Source: Roseateles_C aquae
GTDB taxonomy: Bacteria > Pseudomonadota > Gammaproteobacteria > Burkholderiales > Burkholderiaceae_C
Assembly (NCBI RefSeq): GCF_032337115.1
Contig: NZ_JAVXZY010000010.1
Coordinates: forward strand, 62,001 to 126,000
Length of the DNA: 64,000 nucleotides
Reading direction: 5' to 3'
The translations under genes and the position numbers were made by a program. Shown in pieces: positions 26,696 to 35,492 of this stretch; positions within the stretch are counted from its first letter, which is position 1, and every line of letters begins with the position of its first letter. The notes below the pieces were generated by a model, which saw nothing but the letters and a program-made list of their open reading frames with translations, was not told the origin of the DNA and did no database searches.

Positions 26696-27311
26696 AGACA
26701 AGCGCCGTGATGAGGCCGAACTGGACAGGCAGGATGCCGAGGTTCGGGCGTTTCTGGGCGGTCTGCGCGGCGCTGAGCGGCCTTCGGAGCTGCGGCCAGA
26801 GCAGGCCGGTGCCTACGACGAAGGCCAGCGCCTGCACCGGGCCTTCGGTGAAATGCCGGCGGACGGCCTGCGGCCGGATTGGTCAGATGTGCGGCGTCGT
26901 GCGGGCCTGGCGGCTGTATCACCCGAGCCGCCAGCGAGACATGGCGACGCTGCGAATGGCCCGTTCTGGCGCTGGTTGGCGGCAGCTGCCGTCGTGGCCG
27001 GCGTCGGCTTGGTCGTGTGGCCACAGTGGGGGCCGCTGTCCTCAGGCGAGGCCGAGCCGGGCTGGCGTGGCGGTGCGAGAGGCCAGGCCCAGTGGCTGGC
27101 TCCAAACCCAGATCGTGATGCGGCAGAGCTCGAGGCTCAGCTGCGTGGCTGGGGTGCGGAGGTGTTGGTCGAGCGTAGCCCCGAGGGCTGGCGCCTGCAA
27201 TTGCGCTGCAGCGGGACTTGTCAGCGCAGCCAGGTCGACGCGCGGCTCGCCGAGCTGGAAACGGCGCTCGACGGCGATGGGCGCCTGACTCTGTTGCTGC
27301 GACAGCGCTAA
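26685..27311 (+). CDS. single-pass membrane protein, probable anti-sigma factor
   Basis: A 208-aa protein starting MTAEDKRRDEAELDRQDAEV. A cytoplasmic N-terminal part of about 95 residues is followed by one transmembrane segment (FWRWLAAAAVVAGVGLVVW) and a C-terminal periplasmic part of about 90 residues with one pair of Cys (CSGTC). The 11-bp overlap with the sigma gene and the one-helix topology are those of an anti-sigma factor, but I see no zinc HxxxCxxC motif, so the assignment rests on context. It could relay an envelope signal to the sigma factor. Confidence 0.65.
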   Translation: MTAEDKRRDEAELDRQDAEVRAFLGGLRGAERPSELRPEQAGAYDEGQRLHRAFGEMPADGLRPDWSDVRRRAGLAAVSPEPPARHGDAANGPFWRWLAAAAVVAGVGLVVWPQWGPLSSGEAEPGWRGGARGQAQWLAPNPDRDAAELEAQLRGWGAEVLVERSPEGWRLQLRCSGTCQRSQVDARLAELETALDGDGRLTLLLRQR

Positions 27312-27318
27312 GGAAAGT

Positions 27319-27353
27319 CAGCATAAGTCGGCGGACCACGCCGACCTATGCTG
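27319..27353. repeat. 15-bp inverted repeat after the sigma/anti-sigma genes
   Basis: CAGCATAAGTCGGCG (27319-27333) and CGCCGACCTATGCTG (27339-27353) are inverted copies with one mismatch around a five-base loop. There is no T-run on either side. It could stop transcription weakly, stabilise the 3' end, or be a REP-like element; copies elsewhere in the genome would decide. It lies 8 bp past the stop codon. Confidence 0.5.
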
Positions 27354-27491
27354 GCACCCTGCAGGCGCCTTGCAAGACCCTCGGTCGCACACACCCGGTT
27401 GCATCTGTACGCATTGTCATCGTCCCGGAAGTTGTCTGGCGCCGGTATAAGCGCCCCTGCCCGATGAGTGGCAGCAAGGGAAATAACAGCG

Positions 27492-28502
27492 ATGAAGGTG
27501 TGGCGTGCAATGGTGGATGTGAAGCGCTGGGTGGCCGTGGCGGCCATGATGATGCTGGGTGCGACTCTGCCGGCCCAGGCGGCCGAGCCGCTGGCGGACA
27601 AGGCCGGTGGCAGTGACCATCCGCTGATCAGCCGCTACCAGGGCTCCATCCTGTTCAACTACGGCAGCAATCACTTCGAACAGGTGCGCGTGCCGCTAGG
27701 CCCCAAGCAGAGCGAGACGGTCGAGGGGCGCACCTTCAACTACTTCTATCTGGCGCCCAAGGACAGTTCGCCGCTGGAGGTGCTGCGCAACTACAAGCAG
27801 GCGCTGGAGCAGAGCCGCTTCAAGATTCTGCTGGCCTGCGAGGACGCGCCGCAGTGCCGCAAGGCCAACTATCACGAGCATGCCCGCTTCTGGACCGACA
27901 AGACCAGCACCTTTGTCGGCGGTTACAGCCCGAGCAGCCGGATCGACGACAACGGCAACTACCCGCCGCGTGTGCTGGTGGCCCGGCTGGCCCGCCCCGA
28001 GGGCGATGTGACGGTGGTGCTGACGGTGATTGCGCCGTCCAGCAGCGAGGAGCGGCGGGGCACGGGCGGCCCCTACTTCCTGCAGGTGATCGAGAGCCAG
28101 GCGATGGCCGGCGGGCAGGTGCAGGTCAAGGCCGATGCCTTGGCCAAGGGCTTGGCCGCCGAGGGGCGCATCGCACTCTACGGCATCCTGTTCGATAGCG
28201 CCCGGGCGGAGCTGAAAGAGGGCTCCAAGCCACAGCTCGACGAGATGGCGGCGCTGCTGGCCAAGCAGCCGGCGCTGAAGGTGTTCATCGTCGGCCATAC
28301 CGACAACCAGGGTGGTCTGGAGGGCAATCTGGCGCTGTCACAGCGCCGCGCGGAAGCGGTGACGGCCGCGCTGGTGAAGGACTACAAGATCGATGCCAAG
28401 CGCCTGAGCGCGCGCGGCCTGGCCAATCTGGCGCCCGTGGCCAGCAATGCGGCCGAGGCGGGGCGGGCGCTGAACCGGCGGGTGGAGCTGGTCGAGCAGT
28501 GA
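27492..28502 (+). CDS. OmpA-family protein with DUF4892-like N-terminal domain
   Basis: A 336-aa exported protein. A leader around VAVAAMMMLGATLPAQAA is followed by an N-terminal domain resembling DUF4892 (about residues 45-205). The C-terminal OmpA/MotB peptidoglycan-binding domain (about 225-335) carries LYGILFDSARAELKEGSKP, FIVGHTDNQGG, LSQRRAEAV and ALNRRVELV. It probably anchors the outer membrane or a periplasmic complex to peptidoglycan. An ATG at 27492 is used; another at 27513 would shorten the leader. The 180-bp upstream gap holds the inverted repeat and no other gene. Confidence 0.85.
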   Translation: MKVWRAMVDVKRWVAVAAMMMLGATLPAQAAEPLADKAGGSDHPLISRYQGSILFNYGSNHFEQVRVPLGPKQSETVEGRTFNYFYLAPKDSSPLEVLRNYKQALEQSRFKILLACEDAPQCRKANYHEHARFWTDKTSTFVGGYSPSSRIDDNGNYPPRVLVARLARPEGDVTVVLTVIAPSSSEERRGTGGPYFLQVIESQAMAGGQVQVKADALAKGLAAEGRIALYGILFDSARAELKEGSKPQLDEMAALLAKQPALKVFIVGHTDNQGGLEGNLALSQRRAEAVTAALVKDYKIDAKRLSARGLANLAPVASNAAEAGRALNRRVELVEQ

Positions 28503-28644
28503 GAGGTGTCTGAGACTTTGGCGGCGGGCCCGGTTGACTGCATTGGCTGTTTGTAGGCCTGCCATCTGGTCTCGTCGCGCGCGCAAATGCAAGCAACGGG
28601 TTCGTCTCTGGCCGATCGCAGCTGGCGGTGAGTGAGAACGCGCC

Positions 28645-29577
28645 TCAGCACGGGTGTGCTGCAGCCGAACGCTGACCTTCGCGCGCCTCGGCCTCGATCC
28701 AGTTGGCCACGAGACGCACATGCTCGCGTGGATGCTCGTCGGCTCTTACCAGCCAGTAGGCATGGTCAGACGGCTCGCTCCGCAGCGACGGGCCCACCTG
28801 TTCCAGCAGCCCGGTATCGAGCTGCTCTTGCAGCAGCTCCAGGCGCCCCAAGGCAATGCCTTGGCCACCGACTGCTGCCTGGATGACCTGGTCGTACTGG
28901 TTGAAATGCTGCACGCTCTTGGGCCGGGCCGCCTCCCAACCATTCGAAGCCAGCCAATGTGACCAGCGCAGCCAGGGGTAGGTGGAGTCGTCGTATTCCA
29001 GCAGCGAGTAGCCGGCAAGCCTCTCGACGCCGCTCAGACTGCGTACGCCCAGCGAGGGATGGGCAATGGGCGCGATCCTGTGGCCGAACAGATGGGTGCT
29101 GCCGGGAGCCACCGCAACGCGTGAGGTGTAGCGGATCGCCAGGTCGATACCCTCCTGCCGCAGGTCAAGCACGCGGTTGTGGGCCGAGACGCGCAGGTCA
29201 ATCCCCGGGCGCAATTGCTGGAACTTCTTCAGCCGCGGCAGCAGCCACAGGCCGGTCACGCCGATGCTGGCGGTCAGCCGCACCGGCCGCGCCGCGCTGG
29301 CGGTATCAAGCTCGGCCAGCACGTCTTGAAGCTGTTGGATCGCCGTATTGGCAACGCCAAACAGTTGCTCGCCGGCCGGCGTCAGTGAGATCGAGCGATA
29401 ACCCCGGACCAGCAGCTTGGCGCCAAGTCGATCCTCCAGCGCGAGGACTTGCCGGCTCACTGCAGATTGGGTGAGGTGCAGGTCCTGCGCCGCCTGCGTG
29501 ATGCTCATGCGGCGGCCTACCGCGACAAAGCCGCGGAGCAAATCCAGGAAGGACAGCTGGGCAAGTGGGATCGACAC
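28645..29577 (-). CDS. LysR-family regulator (GcvA-like)
   Basis: About 310 aa. The N-terminal HTH has SITQAAQDLHLTQSAVSRQV and the C-terminal substrate-binding domain has LTASIGVTGLWLLPRLKKF and DLAIRYTSR, the order and length of the GcvA branch. I prefer the GTG at 29577 (SIPLAQLSFLDLLRGF follows), because the HTH then starts at the usual distance; an ATG at 29670 would add 31 atypical residues. It is divergent from the aminomutase cluster and is the natural candidate for its regulator. The ligand is unknown. Confidence 0.87.
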   Translation of the reverse strand: MSIPLAQLSFLDLLRGFVAVGRRMSITQAAQDLHLTQSAVSRQVLALEDRLGAKLLVRGYRSISLTPAGEQLFGVANTAIQQLQDVLAELDTASAARPVRLTASIGVTGLWLLPRLKKFQQLRPGIDLRVSAHNRVLDLRQEGIDLAIRYTSRVAVAPGSTHLFGHRIAPIAHPSLGVRSLSGVERLAGYSLLEYDDSTYPWLRWSHWLASNGWEAARPKSVQHFNQYDQVIQAAVGGQGIALGRLELLQEQLDTGLLEQVGPSLRSEPSDHAYWLVRADEHPREHVRLVANWIEAEAREGQRSAAAHPC

Positions 29578-30075
29578 GAGGTGATGGCCTGCTGCAGATG
29601 GAATGAAGGTTTTTAGCACAAGGCGCCATGCCGTCAGGCCAAGTCGACGCCTGACATTCGCCGCGCTCATGCATGCATTCGAATTGCTCGCTTGACCCGC
29701 CCGCAGGGCGAACGGTCGAATCAGTCCATGCGAGCCTATCCGCCTGTATTCACGCGCGCGCTGCAGAGTTGCCCGAGCTCTGGCAGGCCAGTTCGATCGT
29801 CCATGCGTGTGACAGCAGTATGTCCGTTAGCACAGAAGATTCCCTTATGTGTTCAGGCGCAGACTGATTCTGTGTTTGCGACGATGCGGCGCCAGCGCGC
29901 CACTTCAATAATTGGCATACACAAGGCGGCGTCCTCACCAGCAAGGACGTTAGATGATTCGGGACTCGCAACTCCAGAACCACGCGCCAACTTCGATGAG
30001 GGTGAAGTTCCAAAGACGGCCGCAAGCCGGGTTCGTTCCTGCAAATTGCCAATTCGGCATACGAGGGGGAGTTCT
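29578..30075 (+). promoter_or_regulatory. long leader/intergenic region before the aminomutase cluster
   Basis: Nearly 500 bp without a convincing gene, lower in GC than its surroundings. The frame of the aminomutase gene stays open through it from 29692, but the residues are not protein-like. It holds AATTGGCATAC (29910-29920), the near copy AATTCGGCATAC (30051-30062), and the perfect palindrome AATTGCCAATT (30044-30054), which ends 21 bases before the GTG start. LysR proteins bind palindromes of this size, so this is a candidate operator region. Confidence 0.4.
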
Positions 30076-31473
30076 GTGAGTACCGACAGCGCGATCAAAT
30101 TCAAGCCCTATACGCACCACACGATCAAGGCTGCGCCGCAATGGGGAAAGATTCCGCAAGACCTGCAGGAGACGGTCTCTGTTGTGTCAAGGGTCTTGCC
30201 CTTTCGGGTCAATCCTTATGTGATGGATGAGCTGATCAATTGGGACAACATCCCTGACGATCCGATCTATCGCCTGACATTTCCTCACCGTGAAATGCTT
30301 CACGCCGCCGAGTACGAGGCCCTGCGTGAGCTCGTGCTGGTTCAGCAAGACGAATCCAAGATTGAGACGATGGTGCGCGACATCCGGATGCGGATGAATC
30401 CGCACCCGGCCGGGCAGATGACGCATAACGTGCCCTATCTTGACGGCCGTCCCTTGAGTGGCCTGCAGCACAAGTACAGGGAGACCGTGCTGTTCTTCCC
30501 CAAGGCTGGACAGTCCTGCCATGCCTACTGCACCTTTTGCTTCCGCTGGCCACAGTTTGTCGGCATGGATGAGCTCAAGTTTGATGCGCAGGATGCGTCC
30601 GATCTCGTCGAGTACCTGAAGCGCCATCCGGACGTCACCGATGTGCTCATCACTGGCGGCGACCCCTTGGTCATGAACACGCGCGCCCTGGCCGGCTATA
30701 TCGAGCCCCTGCTGGCACCGGAGTTGGCCCATGTGCAGAACATTCGCATCGGTACCAAGTCCGTCGCCTACTGGCCGCAGCGCTTTGTGAGCGACAAGGA
30801 TGCGGACGATCTGCTGCGCTTGTTCGAACGTGTCATCGACTCCGGTCGGAACCTCGCATTGATGGGGCACTACAACCATCCTGCGGAGTTGCGCACGGCG
30901 ATCGCCCAGAAGGCCGTGAGGCGCATCGTCGGGACGGGGGCAACGCTGCGCATGCAGGCGCCGGTCATTCGCCACATCAGCGAGGATCCCAAGGGCTGGG
31001 CGGAATTGTGGACAACAGGTGTCAAGCTGGGCGCCATTCCGTATTACATGTTCGTTGAACGCGACACCGGCCCCAGTCACTACTTCGAACTGCCGCTGGC
31101 CAGGGCCTACGAGATCTTCCAGGCGGCATATCAGCAGGTCTCCGGTCTCGCGCGCACCGTGCGCGGCCCATCGATGAGCGCCCATCCGGGCAAGGTGGTC
31201 GTGGACGGGATCGTGACGCTGGGCGGTGAGAAGGTCTTCGCGCTGCAGTTCCTTCAGGCGCGCAATGCCGATTGGGTCCGCAGGCCCTTCTACGCGAAGT
31301 TCGACAGCCAGGCGACCTGGTTCGATCAGTTGGTGCCCGCCTTCGGCCAGGAGAAGTTCTTTTTCCAGGAGAAGAGCAGCTGGTCCGAGCGTTCCTCCCT
31401 GGAGCGCCACCTGCCGCTGCTTGCCCTCAAGCGCAGTCTGGAGCCCCAGGCAACGCCCGCCGACATCTGCTGA
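30076..31473 (+). CDS. KamA-family radical SAM enzyme (amino acid 2,3-aminomutase-like)
   Basis: A 465-aa protein. The radical SAM cluster motif is C148-H-A-Y-C152-T-F-C155, with GGDPL at 194-198. In the family an iron-sulfur cluster and SAM generate a radical, and PLP on a lysine carries the migrating amino group. Lys373 in SAHPGKVVVDG lies at the PLP-lysine position, and Arg157, two residues after the third Cys, matches the carboxylate-binding arginine. By hand alignment the two aspartates that hold the lysine side chain are replaced by Arg329 and Ser366, so lysine is an unlikely substrate. The GTG start follows GAGGGGGA. It is the first gene of the cluster; MBL follows by 17 bp. Confidence 0.88.
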   Translation: MSTDSAIKFKPYTHHTIKAAPQWGKIPQDLQETVSVVSRVLPFRVNPYVMDELINWDNIPDDPIYRLTFPHREMLHAAEYEALRELVLVQQDESKIETMVRDIRMRMNPHPAGQMTHNVPYLDGRPLSGLQHKYRETVLFFPKAGQSCHAYCTFCFRWPQFVGMDELKFDAQDASDLVEYLKRHPDVTDVLITGGDPLVMNTRALAGYIEPLLAPELAHVQNIRIGTKSVAYWPQRFVSDKDADDLLRLFERVIDSGRNLALMGHYNHPAELRTAIAQKAVRRIVGTGATLRMQAPVIRHISEDPKGWAELWTTGVKLGAIPYYMFVERDTGPSHYFELPLARAYEIFQAAYQQVSGLARTVRGPSMSAHPGKVVVDGIVTLGGEKVFALQFLQARNADWVRRPFYAKFDSQATWFDQLVPAFGQEKFFFQEKSSWSERSSLERHLPLLALKRSLEPQATPADIC

Positions 31474-31490
31474 GTCGAGAAGGAAGGTTC

Positions 31491-32312
31491 GTGAATCCAA
31501 CGCCTTTTGAAGTCTATGCCCTGCGTTATGCGACGCACGAAGGCCGCCGTGGGCGGGAGAACTTCATCTTCCCCGACTTCCACGACGATGAGCAAATGCC
31601 CTTGGATTTCTTCGTCTGGGTCATCCGGAGCGAGCAACGCACCATCGTTGTCGACACCGGCTTTGACAGCGATACCGCGAGAAAAAGGCAGCGCACCTTT
31701 CTGCACGATCCCGTCGAGCTGCTGGCGCGTTTGGGCATCGCGGCGGCTGCGGTCACGGACCTGGTCGTCACGCATATGCACTATGACCATTGCGGCAATC
31801 TGCTGGCCTTCCCGAACGCCCGCATCCACATCCAGGATGAGGAAATGGCTTACTGCACCGGCCGCTGCATGGGTCACGCCACCTTGCGACAACCCTTTGA
31901 GGCCAAGGATGTGATGAATGCCATTCGTTGTCTGTTCGAAGGCCGGCTGGTGTTTCACAAAGGCAGCGCCACGCTTGCGGACGGCATTGGCTTGCACCAC
32001 GTCGGTGGTCACACCAAAGGGCTGCAGGTGGTCAGCGTGCCAACCGCGCGCGGGCGCATCGTCCTGGCCAGCGACGCGGCGCATTACTGGACCAATCTGC
32101 GCGAGCGAAGGCCCTTCCCCATCGTCGTCGACCTCGAAGGCATGCTGGAAGCCTACGGGACCATAGAGACGCTCGCGGACGGGCCGTACCACATCATCCC
32201 TGGTCACGATCCCCGGGTTCTGTCGGTCTTCCCGCACCTGCCGAACCAGCCCGATATCGCCATCCTTCATGCCGAGCCGATCGGGCACGCGGCAGCCTTC
32301 ACGCCCCTTTGA
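31491..32312 (+). CDS. metallo-beta-lactamase-fold hydrolase (N-acyl homoserine lactonase-like)
   Basis: A 273-aa zinc hydrolase. The metal motif THMHYDH (residues 94-100, HxHxDH) is followed by later ligands in VGGHTKG and LASDAAHY and by IPGHDPR. The fold and order are those of AHL-lactonase-like enzymes that open lactones or related cyclic esters and amides. There is no signal peptide, so it acts in the cytoplasm. The GTG at 31491 has GAAGGAAG upstream. Its place between an aminomutase and a flavoprotein suggests it acts on a pathway intermediate such as a lactam or lactone rather than on quorum signals; that is inference. Confidence 0.87.
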   Translation: MNPTPFEVYALRYATHEGRRGRENFIFPDFHDDEQMPLDFFVWVIRSEQRTIVVDTGFDSDTARKRQRTFLHDPVELLARLGIAAAAVTDLVVTHMHYDHCGNLLAFPNARIHIQDEEMAYCTGRCMGHATLRQPFEAKDVMNAIRCLFEGRLVFHKGSATLADGIGLHHVGGHTKGLQVVSVPTARGRIVLASDAAHYWTNLRERRPFPIVVDLEGMLEAYGTIETLADGPYHIIPGHDPRVLSVFPHLPNQPDIAILHAEPIGHAAAFTPL

Positions 32313-32331
32313 CGCTTCGCACCACAGCACC

Positions 32332-34248
32332 ATGAAAACTGCACGCATCACCATCGTCGGCATGGGGCCACGCGGCCTGAGCCTCTTGGAGCAATTGGTG
32401 GAGCAACTGCACGCCGCGCCACTTGCCTGGGAGCTGAAGATCGACATTGTCGAGCCCGGCGACTGCGGACCGGGCTCACATCCAGTTCAGCAGCCCGATC
32501 ACCTGCTCACCAACACGGTCGCGTCCCAGGTCGGCATCTTCGGTGAGGACAGCAAGATCATGGGCAAGCAAGGCTTGTCGCTCACTCAGTGGGCGCGGTA
32601 TCAGGGCTACCGCCGCTTTGGCACCCGCTTTCTGCAGGTCCAAGGCGAAGGCGGTGCGGAGATCAGCGACCAGGACCACCTGCCACGCAATATGCTCGGC
32701 GAGTACCTGAGATGGGCCTTCGAACGCGTGGCCGCGCAGCTGCCGGCCACGGTGAGCGTCGAGCACCACCGTCGCCGCGTCGTCGACCTTGTCCCGCTGC
32801 CTGAGCGCGGCTTTCAGGTTGTCTTGGACTGCGGCTTTGAGTACCGGGCCGACTACGTTTTCCTGGCCACTGGCCACGGCATGCGACGGCCCACGGACAG
32901 CGACCTGGCCTACGAGGCTTTCGCGGCAGCGGCGGCGCGGCGCAATCCCAAGGCCCTCTTCCTGGCCAGCCCCTACCCAAGCTCACGCCTGGACGCAATC
33001 TCGGACGCGGCCACCGTGGCCGTACAGGGCCTGGGCCTAACGGCTTATGACGTGATCTCAACGCTCACCGTAGGGCGCGGTGGACAGTTCACGGCGCAAG
33101 CAGGCGGGCTGCGCTATACGCCTTCGGGACGGGAGCCGAGGATCAGACTCTTCTCGCGCCAGTGTTTGCCCTTTGCGGCTCGTGGTGTCAATCAGAAAGG
33201 CATTGCCGGCCGTCACCAGGCAAGGTTTCTGACGGTCGATGCGATCAGACTGCTGCAGGCGCAGGCCGTGGCGCGCACAGGGTCGCAGCAGCTCGACTTC
33301 GGCAGCGAGGTGCTGCCGCTGCTTGAGCGTGAGATGGCCTATGCCTATCGCGCCGCCAGCGCTGGATTGGCTCCGAATGCCGAGACCTTCGAGCCGACCG
33401 CCGCGGAGCAGGAGGCCATTCGTCAATTGCTGTATCCGCTGAAGGGGCGGACCTTCCCTTCCTTTGACAGTTTCCGCCGCTTCTTCCGCCTGCTCGTCGA
33501 GCGCGATTTCGAGGAAGCGGAAAAGGGCAACCTGAGCAGCCCGGTGAAGGCCGCGACCGACGTGCTGCGTGACTGCCGCGAAGGTTTGCGCGCGGCGGTC
33601 GAGTTCGCCGGGCTGACGCCATCGTCCAATCCGAGCTACTCCGAGGACTTCGTCGCCACCAGCAATCGAATTTCCTTCGGTCCGCCCAGGCGACGCAATG
33701 CGGAGCTGCTGGCATTGATGGACGCCGGGCTGTTGGACATCGCGGGAGGCCCGGGCAACTGCGTCGAGATGGACGAAGTGAAGGGCGAGTTTTGCATCAG
33801 CAACCAGTTCATCGAGGAGCGCGTTCGGCATTACGCCGATGTGTTGGTGATCGCGCGGCTGGACCCCTACTCGCCGTCAACCGACGCTTCTTCGCTGTCG
33901 CGGCAGATGCTCAGCCGCGGGCTGGTGCGCCCGTTTGCCAACGGCAGCTATCAGCCGGGCGGGCTGGACATCACGCCAGACTTGAGGGTTGTCGCTGCCG
34001 ACGGCAGCGTCCATGACAACCTATGGGCACTGGGCTTCCCCGTGGAAGGTGCGCACTTCTATACGCATGCGCTACCGCGTCCCTTGATGAACTCGCGCTT
34101 CACCCAAGACGCCAAGCGCTGCATCGCCGACTTGCTCCAGATGCTGCAAAGACAGCCGACCGTCCGGCGTGATACGGGCCCTGCGCCGGTGGTGGCGGGC
34201 GAAGACAGGCTGCCCGCGGAACTTGCTTGCCTGGAGAAAATCGCATGA
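32332..34248 (+). CDS. FAD/NAD(P)-binding protein of unknown function
   Basis: A 638-aa soluble flavoprotein. The N-terminal dinucleotide fold TIVGMGPRGLSLLEQL holds GxGxxG at residues 10-15. GPGSHPVQQPDHLLTNTVASQ follows near 45 and the second dinucleotide region DYVFLATGHGMRRP lies near 180. This matches the NAD_binding_9-type flavoproteins, distantly like ornithine/lysine N-monooxygenases. I do not recognise the long C-terminal half. It is probably an oxidase, dehydrogenase or hydroxylase acting on the cluster intermediate. It is coupled to the transporter by an ATGA overlap. Confidence 0.8.
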   Translation: MKTARITIVGMGPRGLSLLEQLVEQLHAAPLAWELKIDIVEPGDCGPGSHPVQQPDHLLTNTVASQVGIFGEDSKIMGKQGLSLTQWARYQGYRRFGTRFLQVQGEGGAEISDQDHLPRNMLGEYLRWAFERVAAQLPATVSVEHHRRRVVDLVPLPERGFQVVLDCGFEYRADYVFLATGHGMRRPTDSDLAYEAFAAAAARRNPKALFLASPYPSSRLDAISDAATVAVQGLGLTAYDVISTLTVGRGGQFTAQAGGLRYTPSGREPRIRLFSRQCLPFAARGVNQKGIAGRHQARFLTVDAIRLLQAQAVARTGSQQLDFGSEVLPLLEREMAYAYRAASAGLAPNAETFEPTAAEQEAIRQLLYPLKGRTFPSFDSFRRFFRLLVERDFEEAEKGNLSSPVKAATDVLRDCREGLRAAVEFAGLTPSSNPSYSEDFVATSNRISFGPPRRRNAELLALMDAGLLDIAGGPGNCVEMDEVKGEFCISNQFIEERVRHYADVLVIARLDPYSPSTDASSLSRQMLSRGLVRPFANGSYQPGGLDITPDLRVVAADGSVHDNLWALGFPVEGAHFYTHALPRPLMNSRFTQDAKRCIADLLQMLQRQPTVRRDTGPAPVVAGEDRLPAELACLEKIA

Positions 34249-35492
34249 GTTCGAGCTCCCGCGTCTCCGCCGATGCAAGGCCTGCCGAGGCAGGCTATCC
34301 GCGCCACCCGGTGCTCACGGCGCTGGCGCTGTCGCTGGCGGCGGCCATTGCGCTGGGGCTTTCGCGCTTTTCCTATGGCCTGCTGCTGCCCTCGATGCGC
34401 GAGGATCTTGGCTGGTCCTATCTGCTGGCCGGCAGCATGAACACCTGCAACGCCGTGGGCTACCTGCTGGGCGCGCTGTCCACACCAGCGCTGATGCGCC
34501 GCTTTGGCGTCTGGCCGGTGCTCATCGCCGGGGCCCTGCTGGCTGGCGTGTTCATGCTGGTGTCCGGGCTGGTCACCGACTCGACGGCGCTGTTTGTGCA
34601 GCGTCTCTGCGCCGGTGTGGCCAGCGCCTTCGTCTTCATCGCGGGCGGCGTGTTATCGGCCAAGCTGGGTTCCATGCAGCGCGAGCGGGCCGGGCTGCTG
34701 ATTGGCCTGTACTACGGTGGCACGGGCATCGGCATCGCGCTGTCGGCCTTGCTGGTGCCGGCCACGCTGTTGGCAGCGCACGAGCACCAGGCTGCCCATG
34801 CCTGGCAGTGGCCGTGGCTGGCGCTGGGCTTGGCGTGTCTGCTCTCGGCCGCCATCATGGCCGCGCCAGCCAGGGGGATAGGCGCCGCAGCCGTGCCTCA
34901 GCAGACCAGCCGTCAGCGTTTCTCCGTAAGGGACTTTCGCTTTGGGCTTGGCGGCTACTTCATGTTCGGCATGGGCTATATCGGTTACATGACCTTTGTC
35001 GTCGCCCTGCTCAAGCAGCAAGGCATGCGGGGCGAGTTGGTGAACTTCTTCTACCTGTTGCTCGGTCTGGCTGTGGTGGCGTCCTCGCGGATTTGGGCGC
35101 GTATGCTGGATCGCTTCAAGGGCGGTGAATCGCTGGCCATTCTCAACGGACTGTTGTGCGTCGCCGCGATCTTGCCGGCGCTGACCAAACTGGTGCCCGT
35201 GGTTTTTCTCTCCGGCATCGTTTTCGGCGGCGTCTTCCTGTCCGTCGTCGCGTCGACGACCGCCTTGGTACGGCACAACCTGCCCCAGGAGGCGTGGACC
35301 GCCGGTATCGCCGCCTTCACGACGGTGTTTGCCTTGGGCCAAATCGTCGGCCCGGCGATGGTCGGCTGGATCGCCGACAGCGCTGGGGGCCTGGAGCGCG
35401 GGCTGGTCGCGTCCGCCGTCTCGCTGCTGGTCGGCGCCTTGCTGGCGTCCCGTCAGCGCCCGCTTGCCGCTGTTGGCCCTCTCGTTGGCTGA
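34245..35492 (+). CDS. MFS transporter, YbfB/YjiJ family
   Basis: A 415-aa membrane protein with about twelve hydrophobic segments. ALGLSRFSYGLLLPSMREDLG near residue 40 is the family signature, and YYGGTGIGIALSALLVPA lies in the fifth helix region. The start ATG overlaps the flavoprotein stop as ATGA, which fixes the start and ties it to that operon. The substrate is unknown; in this context it could export the product or import the substrate of the aminomutase pathway. Confidence 0.9.
   Translation: MSSSSRVSADARPAEAGYPRHPVLTALALSLAAAIALGLSRFSYGLLLPSMREDLGWSYLLAGSMNTCNAVGYLLGALSTPALMRRFGVWPVLIAGALLAGVFMLVSGLVTDSTALFVQRLCAGVASAFVFIAGGVLSAKLGSMQRERAGLLIGLYYGGTGIGIALSALLVPATLLAAHEHQAAHAWQWPWLALGLACLLSAAIMAAPARGIGAAAVPQQTSRQRFSVRDFRFGLGGYFMFGMGYIGYMTFVVALLKQQGMRGELVNFFYLLLGLAVVASSRIWARMLDRFKGGESLAILNGLLCVAAILPALTKLVPVVFLSGIVFGGVFLSVVASTTALVRHNLPQEAWTAGIAAFTTVFALGQIVGPAMVGWIADSAGGLERGLVASAVSLLVGALLASRQRPLAAVGPLVG

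Noticed and set aside
29692..30075. N-terminal extension of the aminomutase to 593 aa
   Set aside because: The extra 128 residues are not protein-like, and the GTG at 30076 has a good ribosome-binding site.
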